Shown piece by piece: positions 27,562-36,672 of a stretch of 64,000 bases of DNA; positions within the stretch are counted from its first letter, which is position 1; each line of letters starts with the position of its first letter. This stretch comes from Erythrobasidium yunnanense. Its lineage: Eukaryota; Basidiomycota; Cystobasidiomycetes; Erythrobasidiales; Erythrobasidiaceae. The DNA lies in the NCBI GenBank assembly GCA_001600175.1, contig BCJC01000002.1, positions 2,143,111 to 2,207,110 of the forward strand, read 5' to 3'. Below the pieces are notes generated by a model, which was not told the origin of the DNA, ran no database searches, and saw nothing but the letters and a program-made list of their open reading frames with translations. A program made the position numbers and the translations under genes.

Positions 27562-28682
27562 ATGTCTGAACCATCTGGCGCAACTACAAACGTCGACGAG
27601 CAGGTGAGGGGCCAGGACATCCCGAGAAAACGCAGGAAAAGGCCGTCGAAATGAATGCTGATGCAAAAGGCGGTTCGCGCAGGTCCACGATCCTCACTAT
27701 GATCCAGTAGTCAAGCTCGAGAAGGAGGTGGCAGCCCAGTCTGGCGAGGAGGGTGAAGACCAGCTGTTCAAGATGCGAGCCAAACTGTTTCGGTTCGACA
27801 AGGAGGGCCGCGACTGGAAGGAGAGAGGTACTGGAGACCTACGACTGCTTAAACACAAGCAGACGAGCAAGGTCAGACTCGTCATGAGACGCGACAAGAC
27901 CCTCAAAGTCTGCGCAAACCACTTCAGCAAGTTTGGCGATATTGCGGGCGAATGACAGGGAACGAGCATCCTAATGAGTTATGTTACATATTTACAGTCA
28001 CAAGCGACATGAAGTTGGCTCCCAACGTCGGCTCTGACAGATCCTGGGTCTGGAGGTCAGTCTTACGCACCAGGTCCGAATTGGGACAACTTCGCTGAGA
28101 TGCAGCGATTGTTGCTCGACAACAGCGTCGCCGCAGATGTAGCAGACGGCGAAGCTACTGCCGAAACCTTGGCTGTCAGATTCGGAAACAGCGAGAGTAT
28201 GTTCGGGACCACCATCTTTTGTTACGAACCCTGTTTGACTGGGAAGGTTGGTTGAATAGACGCCCAGCTCTTCAAGCAAGCTTTCGAGTCTGCACAAGCT
28301 AGCAACGCCGCTCTTGGTTCTTCAAGCTCAGCTACCGAGACTGCCGGCTCTGCCGTACCTCAATCCACCGAAGCTACTTCCGTCAAGGAGACCGAGCCAG
28401 TTGCTGCCTCTTCCACCACTACCACTACTTCAGCCACAGAGTCTACGCCCGCTGCGGCTGCAGATGACTCTGCCTCAAAAGCTGACGGTGTTCATGGCGA
28501 TAGCGTGAGTTGCGTTCTTTACACCTTCAGACATGTACTGAGGGTTTGTGCAGTCCAAGACTGTAGATGAGCCAGCGGTACAGACAGACGCTTCCGCAGA
28601 AGCTGTGATCGACGAGTCGAAGAAGTCTGACGATACCACTACACCCGCCGTAGCAGAGGAGACCGCAAAGACCGATTCATAG
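27562..28682 (+). CDS. RanBP1, Ran-binding co-activator of RanGAP
   Basis: The first exon reads [15 protein letters not shown] 66-nt-class intron then leads to [16 protein letters not shown], the standard opening of the Ran-binding domain. The domain goes on with [68 protein letters not shown] and [10 protein letters not shown]. The tail is an Ala/Thr/Ser-rich acidic region of about 110 residues ending at 28682. RanBP1 binds Ran-GTP and speeds GTP hydrolysis by RanGAP as export complexes fall apart in the cytoplasm. Five introns were placed. It follows NOP58 in the same direction after 274 bp. Confidence 0.95.
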
Positions 28683-28880
28683 ATGAGATATATGAGATCC
28701 TAGAACGTCTGTCTACCTTTCCCTTTCTTCTCTATTTTGCCTTTCTTAGCTACTTCAGCTAGAAGAATTCGTTTGGGCTACATGAAAATATGAAGGGCCT
28801 GGCTTGACATTTCACTCTTCGCTCGTATTGACATGCTCTTCTCCTGTCAGGGATCAACAAAATATGCTGACCTGCACCAC

Positions 28881-30320
28881 CTACAGCCATATTGACTCAT
28901 TCTGGTTCTCCACTAGAAACGCAGCTTTCTCTCGCATCGATGCCTCCGTTCCACTGCGCTTCCTCCAGTGTTCCAACCCGCTCTGTTGTGCTGGCAGTAC
29001 CAGCGATGGCCTAACTCCCGACACGAAAGTCACCTTCGGCAGTTCGCGAAGGTGCGGTAACCAGTTGCGATCTGCAAGCAGCACGCTTGCAATATGTGAT
29101 GCCGTGGAGAAGTGCGTGATCCTGACTGCTAGGTATTCCAGCTTCGCAGGCAGAGTATACCAGCTCGACGGAGGAGTCGAGTCGAGTCTGCAGTGCTCCA
29201 GAGTAAGATCTGTAACATTGGGAGCAGCTTCCGAAATGCTTGTAATGTCTCTCCATCCAAGATGCTCCAACACCAGCGTCCTCAAGCTCGGGAAGAGGAC
29301 AATCCCAGCAGGAATAGGAGGGATCGTCAATCGCAGTAGCATACATTCCAGATGGGGCGAGACCTGATAGATGAGCTCTTCTATGTATCCATACAAGCGG
29401 TCGGGCCAAGTGCATCGTATGAGACGTAACTCGCGCAAGTTGCGCACGGGATAGCACGACTCGCTGGATGTATCCAGTCTGAAATCCACGCCTCGCAGAG
29501 AAAGGCATTGTAGAGAGGTACATCTCGGTAGAGAGTATCTTAGGGAGGGAGGATCAAAGCCAGTCAATGCCAGTCGTTCTAGCTTCGGTCTTGGCCAGAG
29601 ACATGACATCGTCTCAAGGTTCCGCTGCGCAGACTGGTCGTTCCGATATGCATCTTGGCTGATAGCGATGTCGTGAAGATTGTCACATAGCTTTAGAATA
29701 CCGTGTAGGATTGGGTTGAAAGGCGCCAAAAAGACCAGCTTCTCGACGCTCGAAGCTGCAGATGCATTTCGCCGTAGAGTGCGGTACAGCTTGGGCAAGC
29801 TATCGTGCTGATCCGGTCCAACAAACTCCAAGTCCTGGTAGATATTTTTGAGCGCTACGAAGGCCAATCTCAGCCCAACGTGACGACGTGTAGCTCGCCC
29901 ATATTCACCCAAGCGATTCCATTGCTTGCACACCAGACTGCATGCAAGATAGTCTCGCGTGAATAGATGGCGCTTCTGGGTCCGCAGCTCGCTGAGAATC
30001 AGGATGACCACTTCGTCCGGTAATAGGACTGTCGTTCCCGGTATGAACGCATCGGTCGCATCGGGAATCCCAGCGAATGTATCTTGAGCAGCAAGATACT
30101 TTGCGATGGTATACGATAGTTTGTCGAAGAATTCCATGATTTGCCGATATACGTTTGAAGCAAGGGTATGGTACAACGCGGTGATACGTTGCTCATTTTT
30201 CCGAGCGCAGATCTCTAAGGGACGTGTCGCACATATTGCGCTCTTCGTCTCTGCCAACCCCGTGAAGGATAATTTTGCGATGCCTAGCAACGCCCAGTAC
30301 AGCGATTGTTCGATATTCAT
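28881..30320 (-). CDS. F-box/leucine-rich protein, tandem copy A
   Basis: An F-box-like helix pair opens the conserved part: VLLPDEVVILILSEL ... YLACSLVCKQWNRLG. About ten loose leucine-rich repeats follow (PKLERLALTGF, TSLQCLSLRGVDF, RNLRELRLIRCTW, PSLRTLVLEHLGW), and the end is GLEHWRKRSGTEASMREKAA. I place an intron at 29855-29908 (54 nt, after KQWNRLG), conserved in both neighbours; it is stop-free and a multiple of three, so the unspliced frame also stays open. The start is unsure: ATG 30318-30320 overlaps the stop of copy B, 30350 lies inside copy B, and 30137 (MEFFDKLSY) would leave a 180-bp spacer. F-box proteins usually present substrates to SCF ubiquitin ligases; the target is unknown. 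Confidence 0.72.
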   Translation of the reverse strand: MNIEQSLYWALLGIAKLSFTGLAETKSAICATRPLEICARKNEQRITALYHTLASNVYRQIMEFFDKLSYTIAKYLAAQDTFAGIPDATDAFIPGTTVLLPDEVVILILSELRTQKRHLFTRDYLACSLVCKQWNRLGEYGRATRRHVGLRLAFVALKNIYQDLEFVGPDQHDSLPKLYRTLRRNASAASSVEKLVFLAPFNPILHGILKLCDNLHDIAISQDAYRNDQSAQRNLETMSCLWPRPKLERLALTGFDPPSLRYSLPRCTSLQCLSLRGVDFRLDTSSESCYPVRNLRELRLIRCTWPDRLYGYIEELIYQVSPHLECMLLRLTIPPIPAGIVLFPSLRTLVLEHLGWRDITSISEAAPNVTDLTLEHCRLDSTPPSSWYTLPAKLEYLAVRITHFSTASHIASVLLADRNWLPHLRELPKVTFVSGVRPSLVLPAQQSGLEHWRKRSGTEASMREKAAFLVENQNESIWL

Positions 30321-31700
30321 GGCTTCCGCAAATACTTTCCTAGCGGCCATAGATATTCGCTGTACTCGTAATCGCCCTCCTCAAAGCGCTTGTGATCCTC
30401 TTTGATCAGGAACTCGGCCTGCTCTGCTGCTGAAGCTTGCGTGCCCATGCGGGTCTCCCAATTGTCCAATCCAGCCTGCTTGGCAAAAGCGACGACATTC
30501 TCATCCACCTCGCCCACCATGGTGATTGTGAGTCGTGGAAGTTTGCGAAGACTGGGAAACCATGTGGGATCGGCCAGTTGATTGCAGGCTATCCAGCAAG
30601 CTTTGTCCGAACGCAGGCACGAGATCGTCAGATCCTGCACATCGATAAAGCCGCGGTACCAGTTGATGAATATAAAGGGTTCCAAGCTCCGTCCGCATAA
30701 CCTGAGCTTGGTGATAGCGCTGGTGTACCGGAACATCCTCACCATGGAGTGCCATGCAATAAACTCCGTTTCGAAGGTCGTCAACCTCTCAAAGCACTGG
30801 ACACTAAGACCGTACGTCGGCAGAGGGGTGTCCTTGACCCGCAGAACCTCGAGATTTGCAGCAAAGTCTGAAAATAGCTGTCGTTGGTAGGACTGGTTGG
30901 GTGAATATTGATCGTGCGCCCATATGCAGCCCAGGAGATGTAATTCTCGTAATTTGGGCCAGGGTGAATAGTCCGTTAGGCCCAGCTCTGGAGTAAAGTC
31001 GAACACTTGCAGACTGAGTGCCTTCAGACCTGCGAGCGGAGGCAGGGTCGATTTTACATCGTTCAAGGTGTAACCGTACAGTGATAGTCGCTGTAGATGT
31101 GGAACGTCTTTTAGACAGGCCAAGCTTTCGAGATTGGCTGCATGCGTTCCGGCCTCTCGCATGGCCACGCTCGTTATGTTTGAGCATAACGCCAAAATGG
31201 CCTTGAGTATATCGGTTCTTGAAGGCCACATGAACGATATGAAGGTGAGCCTTTCCACGCTTGCGGCAGATACGACATTCTTGGTAAGAAAGGTGCATAG
31301 CTCTTCCAAGGTCTCCTGGTCCGGTGTGCGGGGACATAATCGCTTGTACTTGTAGGGAGTGACTGTTGGGCACATAAACAGACATCTGAGTTGCCTGCCG
31401 ATCGTGACTGTTACTGCTGAAGGGCTTACCTAACGCGTACCACTGCTTGCACACCAAGGCGCAGGCCGTATAGCTCTTCATAGGGTACTGGTGCCAAGCA
31501 GCACCTTCTCGGAGCGCCTCAAAGATGAGACTGACCACCTCGTTGGGTAGAACGACTGTCTTCGTAGGTTTCGGCGGTCCGCGAGCACGCGCGTCGGATG
31601 TCGCGGAGGCAGCAGAAGTGATAGCACCAGCGTGTACGACATTGGACTGCATAGGCGTCTGAATCGCTTGTTCAGCAAGTTCGGCAGTCGACTTCGACAT
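30317..31700 (-). CDS. F-box/leucine-rich protein, tandem copy B
   Basis: Exon 1 begins MSKSTAELAEQAIQ and carries the F-box-like VVLPNEVVSLIFEAL ... YTACALVCKQWYAL. A 67-nt intron (31363-31429) follows the same phase-1 point as in copies A and C, and exon 2 resumes TPYKYKRLCPRTPDQET. Leucine-rich repeats include PHLQRLSLYGYTL, AGLKALSLQVFDF and PKLRELHLLGCIW. The end matches copy A (GLDNWETRMGTQASAAEQAE) with an extra acidic and aromatic tail to the stop at 30317. Unlike the other two copies, unspliced exon 1 soon runs out of frame. An earlier Met at 31760 is possible. The role in substrate choice for a ubiquitin ligase is inferred from the fold only. Confidence 0.75.
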
Positions 31701-31974
31701 GTCGCTCCGGAGGCAAATTTGGGAGGAGAGGCAAGAGAGGTATGTCGTCTTGGTCGGCAACGTGCCAGTTGCAGTCTATCAGCAAGAGATCACCGACTAA
31801 TCTACACCTCATTATGTGCTTATTTATGCTGATTATGAGCAACCTGACTGCCATGTCTGATCTCTACTTTCACTGGTTCTATCGGCCAGCAAATATACAG
31901 GAGAGGATGCATGTGAGTCCTCCAGGACAATCGATATACCTCAGACTAGCCAATACGCCGCTATTAGCAAGAAA

Positions 31975-33156
31975 TTAGCTTTCTCCTCCAATGTAGCTGG
32001 CCGGCCGGCCTCTCCGCTTCTCCCAAACCGATATCCCCTCGAGCTTCCGAGAGTACGCCAGAACAGGATCCACAAGTCCAAGCCGACCAGGAGGGGAGGA
32101 GTAGGTGATTCTGGGAAGCTTGCTGAGATTTGGCAGCCAGCTTGGGTCACCCAGCCATTTTTCCAGCATCTCGCAAGCAAAGTCGAATTCGATGCTAGAG
32201 ACCGTCAAATCCCGAAGAGTATTAGGAAGACAGGTCCGCTGCCTCAAAGCTGCTTTGTCCAGGTCGCAACCCCGTAAATGGAGAACCTGTATGTGAGGTG
32301 ATGCTTGTAAGATGCTTGTAACATTATCCCAGCTTGAGTTTCCAAGCCTCAAGGTCTTCAAGCGGGGAAAGGCAAGCTGCCTCCCTTCCAACGAAGGCAT
32401 CCGTCCATGGAGGAGCAGGCCTTCCAGTATCGGGGCATGCTGCCCCAGGATATACTTTGAACCTCCAGCGCGATGCGTAGGCCATTTACAATTGTTTAAG
32501 TGCAGCTCCCTCAGTGTCGGGATCAAGGGGAAGTCCTCGAGGCCTCGATCATCACAGAAGTCTTGGCCTCGGAGCTCTAGCAGTGTTAATGATTGAAGCT
32601 TGAGTAAATGAAGCATTAAAGCCTCTGAACTCCATTCAGATAGGCTTAGTCGCCAAAGGTGTGGCTTTATCGAGAGGAAAACCAGCGTTTCGTTCTCGAG
32701 CATATTACTGAGTTTGGGTATACTTATCCGGATATCTCTTAAGTTGGGACAGCACCGCATGATACGGTAAGTGGTCCGGTCCATGTCTCTCTCGCAAGAA
32801 AGCTTTTCAACCCTTTCTGAAGCTTCTTCCTCTGCCCAGAGTCTCCCATACAGCAGTACGTGCCGCCTCTTGTGATGGCTGTTACTTGTGTCGAAGTCTC
32901 TGTATAAATGAAACAAAGCTAGCGGGATGATATGCGTTAAGTTAGCTAATCGCCAGATTGCGGCGGTCAGACAGAGACGTCTCCTACCTATATGAGACCA
33001 CTGCTTGCAGACCCGAGAACATGCAATATAGTCTCGCGTGAACAGAATACGCTCCTGTGCGCGTAGCATCCCTAAAATACGGTTGACGACTTCATCGGGT
33101 ATGAAGACGCGCCTGCCCCGGCTGCTGGTGACCATCTGAACATGTATATTGGGCAA
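31975..33156 (-). CDS. F-box/leucine-rich protein, tandem copy C, with frameshifted C-terminus
   Basis: The conserved part opens VFIPDEVVNRILGML ... YIACSRVCKQWSHIG. The intron 32919-32987 (69 nt, GTAGGAG..GCTAACTT..CGCTAG) sits at the same place as in copies A and B. Repeats include PHLWRLSLSEW, TLRELHLNNCKW and PRLKTLRLGNSSW. At the end copy C reads VWEKRRGRPAS and stops at 31975, whereas A and B continue with a conserved EKAxFL helix. That helix is still present in another frame and runs to 31941; the break sits on a GGCC repeat at 31999-32010. The gene may be shortened by about 17 residues yet otherwise whole, or the repeat may be an assembly error. Confidence 0.75.
   Translation of the reverse strand: MPNIHVQMVTSSRGRRVFIPDEVVNRILGMLRAQERILFTRDYIACSRVCKQWSHIGRRRLCLTAAIWRLANLTHIIPLALFHLYRDFDTSNSHHKRRHVLLYGRLWAEEEASERVEKLSCERDMDRTTYRIMRCCPNLRDIRISIPKLSNMLENETLVFLSIKPHLWRLSLSEWSSEALMLHLLKLQSLTLLELRGQDFCDDRGLEDFPLIPTLRELHLNNCKWPTHRAGGSKYILGQHAPILEGLLLHGRMPSLEGRQLAFPRLKTLRLGNSSWDNVTSILQASPHIQVLHLRGCDLDKAALRQRTCLPNTLRDLTVSSIEFDFACEMLEKWLGDPSWLPNLSKLPRITYSSPPGRLGLVDPVLAYSRKLEGISVWEKRRGRPASYIGGES
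31999..32010. repeat. (GGCC)3 repeat at the C-terminal frameshift of F-box copy C
   Basis: Three head-to-tail GGCC units lie inside the coding region of copy C. With two units, the downstream frame would give the same W-x9-T/S spacing and EKAxFL helix as copies A and B; with three, translation stops early at 31975. This fits a 4-bp slippage gain. Confidence 0.7.
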
Positions 33157-33326
33157 GGCAGCGCTGGGATGGCGAAGATCTGCTCTGGGTTGCGAAAGTG
33201 TGTGTGCTTAATTTCGCAAGGAATTCTGGACTTGTTTTCGACATGTTAATCGAGAAGCAAGAGAAGGCGGGCGGTGTCTTTGCCGTTGCATGCGATTTCT
33301 TCTGAGCTTGGGAATTGCAAGCGCAT

Positions 33327-36300
33327 CTACAGCTCATCATGCGCCACGTCCTTCTCTTCAGCATCCTCTTCTGCCATCTTACCAGCGTCACCCATTTCTG
33401 CTTTCACTGTAAGAGAGGCGTCAGCGGAAAACGAAAGGAGCGATACTTCTACGAACTCTTCGCCCAGTCTAGCCACTCATTGCCCTCCATCATTCCGGGC
33501 ATGCCTGCATCGAAGGCCTTGTCTGCTCTTGGCTTCACCGGTCCTTGTTCGACAGGCGGCGCGGGCTTGATGTCAATCTTGGCTTTTGCAGACTCAGAAA
33601 CGCCCAAAGATCGCCTCAGAATGGCTTCGACTCGCGAGAAATACTCTGAAGGCTCGCGGACTGCGAATCCACTGCGGACGAGCGAGGTGTCGTAAAGAAT
33701 GTTGACTGTCTCGCTAAGATCTTCATCCTTTAAGGCTTCTTCAGAGGAGTCACCGTATTCTTGGACTTTCTCCAGCAGCCCTTCGACAAGAGGATGCGTC
33801 GGATTGATTTCAAGCAGCTTCTTTTGCATTCTCTGCGCATACGATATCAGAACGGGACCTACTCCGCTGAGACCAGAGACTCACCATATACTGCTTCATG
33901 ACATCGTCTTGTCCGCCGCGGTTTTGCGCAGCCATCAATCTTTCCATATTAGCTGTCCATGCTCCTTGATCAGCAACGACAGCGCAGGGAGATGTCGTGA
34001 GACGTGTCGAAATCAGAACTGCTTCATATTCAGCTAATCTGCCAGACCAAACGACCAAAAGGACGTACCGTCTTTAACCGAATCTCCCAACTTTGTCTTG
34101 AGGTAATCGATCAGAGGCTTATACGTTGTAGTCAGGTCTGCCTGAGTGGCTTCATCATCTTCATCTCCGTACTTTAAGCCCTTCTTGGCGACATCTACGC
34201 CATAAATTAGCTTATTTGCAAACGAGTCGGGAAGTGCAGCAGCCTACCTTGGAAGATCAGTCCATCATACTCCCGAATCTGAGATGTGATCATCTCGTCG
34301 AGTGGTTCCTAAAAGCAGTTTCTAAGCCAGTCATAGCGGTGTCGGCATAACGCTCTTACGGTGAAGTACAGAACCTGATGCGACTGTCAGCCATGTCGTA
34401 GCAGATCTCAGTCTGAAGCTTACCTCATATCCTCTCGCTTCCAGATTCTCTACAAAGGGCGACTTCTGAAGGTCGGCCTTCTCCATACCAGCGCCAGCGA
34501 TGAAAAAAATCTGTGTCTGACCCTGCTTGCGTTTTGCAACATAGTCGTCCAGCGATGTAGTCTCTGCAATCGCCGAGGACGAATGGAAACGGAGGAGCTT
34601 CAACAGCTTGGCTTGGTTCTTCGTGTCTTCCAGAGTTCCCAACTTTAGTGCGGTGCCAACGATCGGCCAAATCTTCTCATTGTATCGAGTAGCATCGTTC
34701 TTGACTGCGTTTGCAAACATATCGATGGCCTAAGAATACCGAATGGTCAGTAGCTAGCCTAGTACTACTACGCCTGCCCCTGAGCTGACCTTTCTGGCGA
34801 CAGCCCGCTTGATCTGGCTGACCGCGACGTTAGTCTGTATACTGTCACGTCCCACGGAGAGCGGAAGGTCATCGGCTAACAACGTGTTAGCGCCGTGCGA
34901 AGCGTGATCAAGCAGGTGCGCCTCACCATCAATGATGACCTTGAGCCAAGTGAGCCACTTCGGCAGGAAGTTCTGGCCCAAGTCTGATGTGATGAAGACA
35001 CGGCGGACATATACACGCAAACTATTGAGTGCTTGGTAGCTTTTCCCGAAGTTTTCGTTGGGTATGGATGCGGGAGCATAGACGATTGACCGGAAAGAGG
35101 TCGATCCAGCATCGCCCTTTTCGCGTTGTCAGTGATGCACTAAAGCTCTGAGGTAAGTAGTGCACCTTGAAGTGTGACCAAAGCAGAGGCTCTTGGTACT
35201 CCTTGAAAGTGGCCTTGTAAAAGCCGTTATAGTCCTCATCAGACAGTGATTTGGCGTCTCTGTAGTAGATTCACTTAGCGATTGACGCAAAGCCCTGAGC
35301 TTGCGACTTACCTCATCCAGATGGGTGGACGGTCGTTGATCCGTTTCCAGTAGCTATTGACTGACGGCGTAGTCACTGCAGCGGTATCTTCCTCGACTGC
35401 CTCGCTGTCTTCTGCCTTCGCTTCAGGAGTGACGGTTTCTTCAGTCCAGATGTATATGGGTGCATCGCCTGTAGCGAACTCGGCGTGCTGCTGAACTAGG
35501 TCTGATAGCTTTTTGGAGTCCAGGTATTGCGTTGCATCGTTGTTGAGGAATCTTTGGCATCTGTCAGTACCATACGCCATTATGTCGATGCTGTCTCGCT
35601 CACAAAGTGATCTCCGTGCCCCTCTTCCCAAGTGTTGTGCCTCGAGGGTCTTTGTAGATCTTGAAGGTGCTATCGCCCTGATTCGCGGCGCCGCTTTCGA
35701 ATACCCATTGTGTATCGCTGCTGTAGCTCTTGGATGCGACAAGTACTCTGTCTGCCACCAGGTACGAGCTGTAGAATCCAAGACCTGGCACGATAACCGA
35801 GCATAAGCTCAGATCGCAAGTGAGACAGAGGAAGTCGCATACTTACCGAATTTCCCTATCAGACCACTTGCTTGTTCAGCAGACGTCGCGCTTGATGAAA
35901 GCTTTTGCAGGAACTCTGAAGTTCCTGATCTCGCGATTGTCCCGCTGCAGCGGACTCTTCAGCGCGCCGCAAAGGACATCCAGAGTATAGACTAACAGAT
36001 TGCTTTGTAGCTCTTCGCGGCTCATGCCGATCCCCGAATCCGCTATGACCAGTCGACCATCTGATGGGACCGCTCGAATAGTCACGTTCAGAGGCTCGTA
36101 ATCGCCCAGGCCTTGCGTAAGACTGAGTACTCTGTACTTCTCGAGCGCATCTGCGCCATTCGATATGAGCTCCCGAACAAACGCTGAGGGATCCCTGCCA
36201 AATTCATGTAAGATAGGCCTTCATGCCGCTGCGAGCTGAATGGTCTCAACTGATAGAGCGCTGATCCGACGACTCGAAGCAGCCTCGCCGCATCTGACTG

Positions 36301-36423
36301 AAATTCGGCGGTGACCACGTCGTTGTCCGATTCAGGCGTGGACGGTGCTTCAGGAACATCAGCCTGCGAGCGCGCCGACTTGAGCAGGAGGGCCAATACG
36401 GCAACTCCAGTGAGCAGACGCAT
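33327..36423 (-). CDS. Endoplasmic-reticulum Hsp90 (GRP94/endoplasmin type) with HDEL end
   Basis: The protein starts with a signal peptide ([19 protein letters not shown]). The Hsp90 ATPase domain follows: [44 protein letters not shown] and [17 protein letters not shown]. The segment between FLQ and LIG is as long as in GRP94, about five residues longer than in cytosolic Hsp90. [18 protein letters not shown] also matches GRP94. The middle and C-terminal domains include [30 protein letters not shown] and [19 protein letters not shown]. After a 50-nt intron (33407-33456, weak donor GTTCGT) the last exon ends [10 protein letters not shown], an ER retrieval signal. Such chaperones fold secreted and membrane proteins in the ER lumen. 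About eight introns are present. Confidence 0.9.
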
Positions 36424-36672
36424 AGTAACGAGGTGTTCGAAAGTCTTCGAAGTTGCCGGGAACCAAGCTGAAAAGCCGCGACTTCTATCTCACAAAAGTA
36501 CATACAACAAGAACGTAGAAAGACAGACAGGGAACTGAAATAAGAAGGAGAGATACATGGCTATGTACAATTAGGGTGAAAAAGAGAAAACGGCGCCGAA
36601 GAGGAGTGTAAAGAAAGCGAATGGTGAAGAAGACGAATGCTACATGTGGAGGAAAGGAGAGAATGATGAAAG

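Noticed and set aside
31975-33156. Calling F-box copy C a pseudogene
   Set aside because: Only the last ~17 residues are lost; the F-box, the intron and all repeats are intact, so a working shortened protein is possible.
33327-36423. Ordinary cytosolic Hsp90 for the Hsp90 gene
   Set aside because: The signal peptide, the HDEL end, the longer insert before LIG and the GRP94-like DPRGTTLG block do not fit a cytosolic Hsp90, which ends MEEVD.
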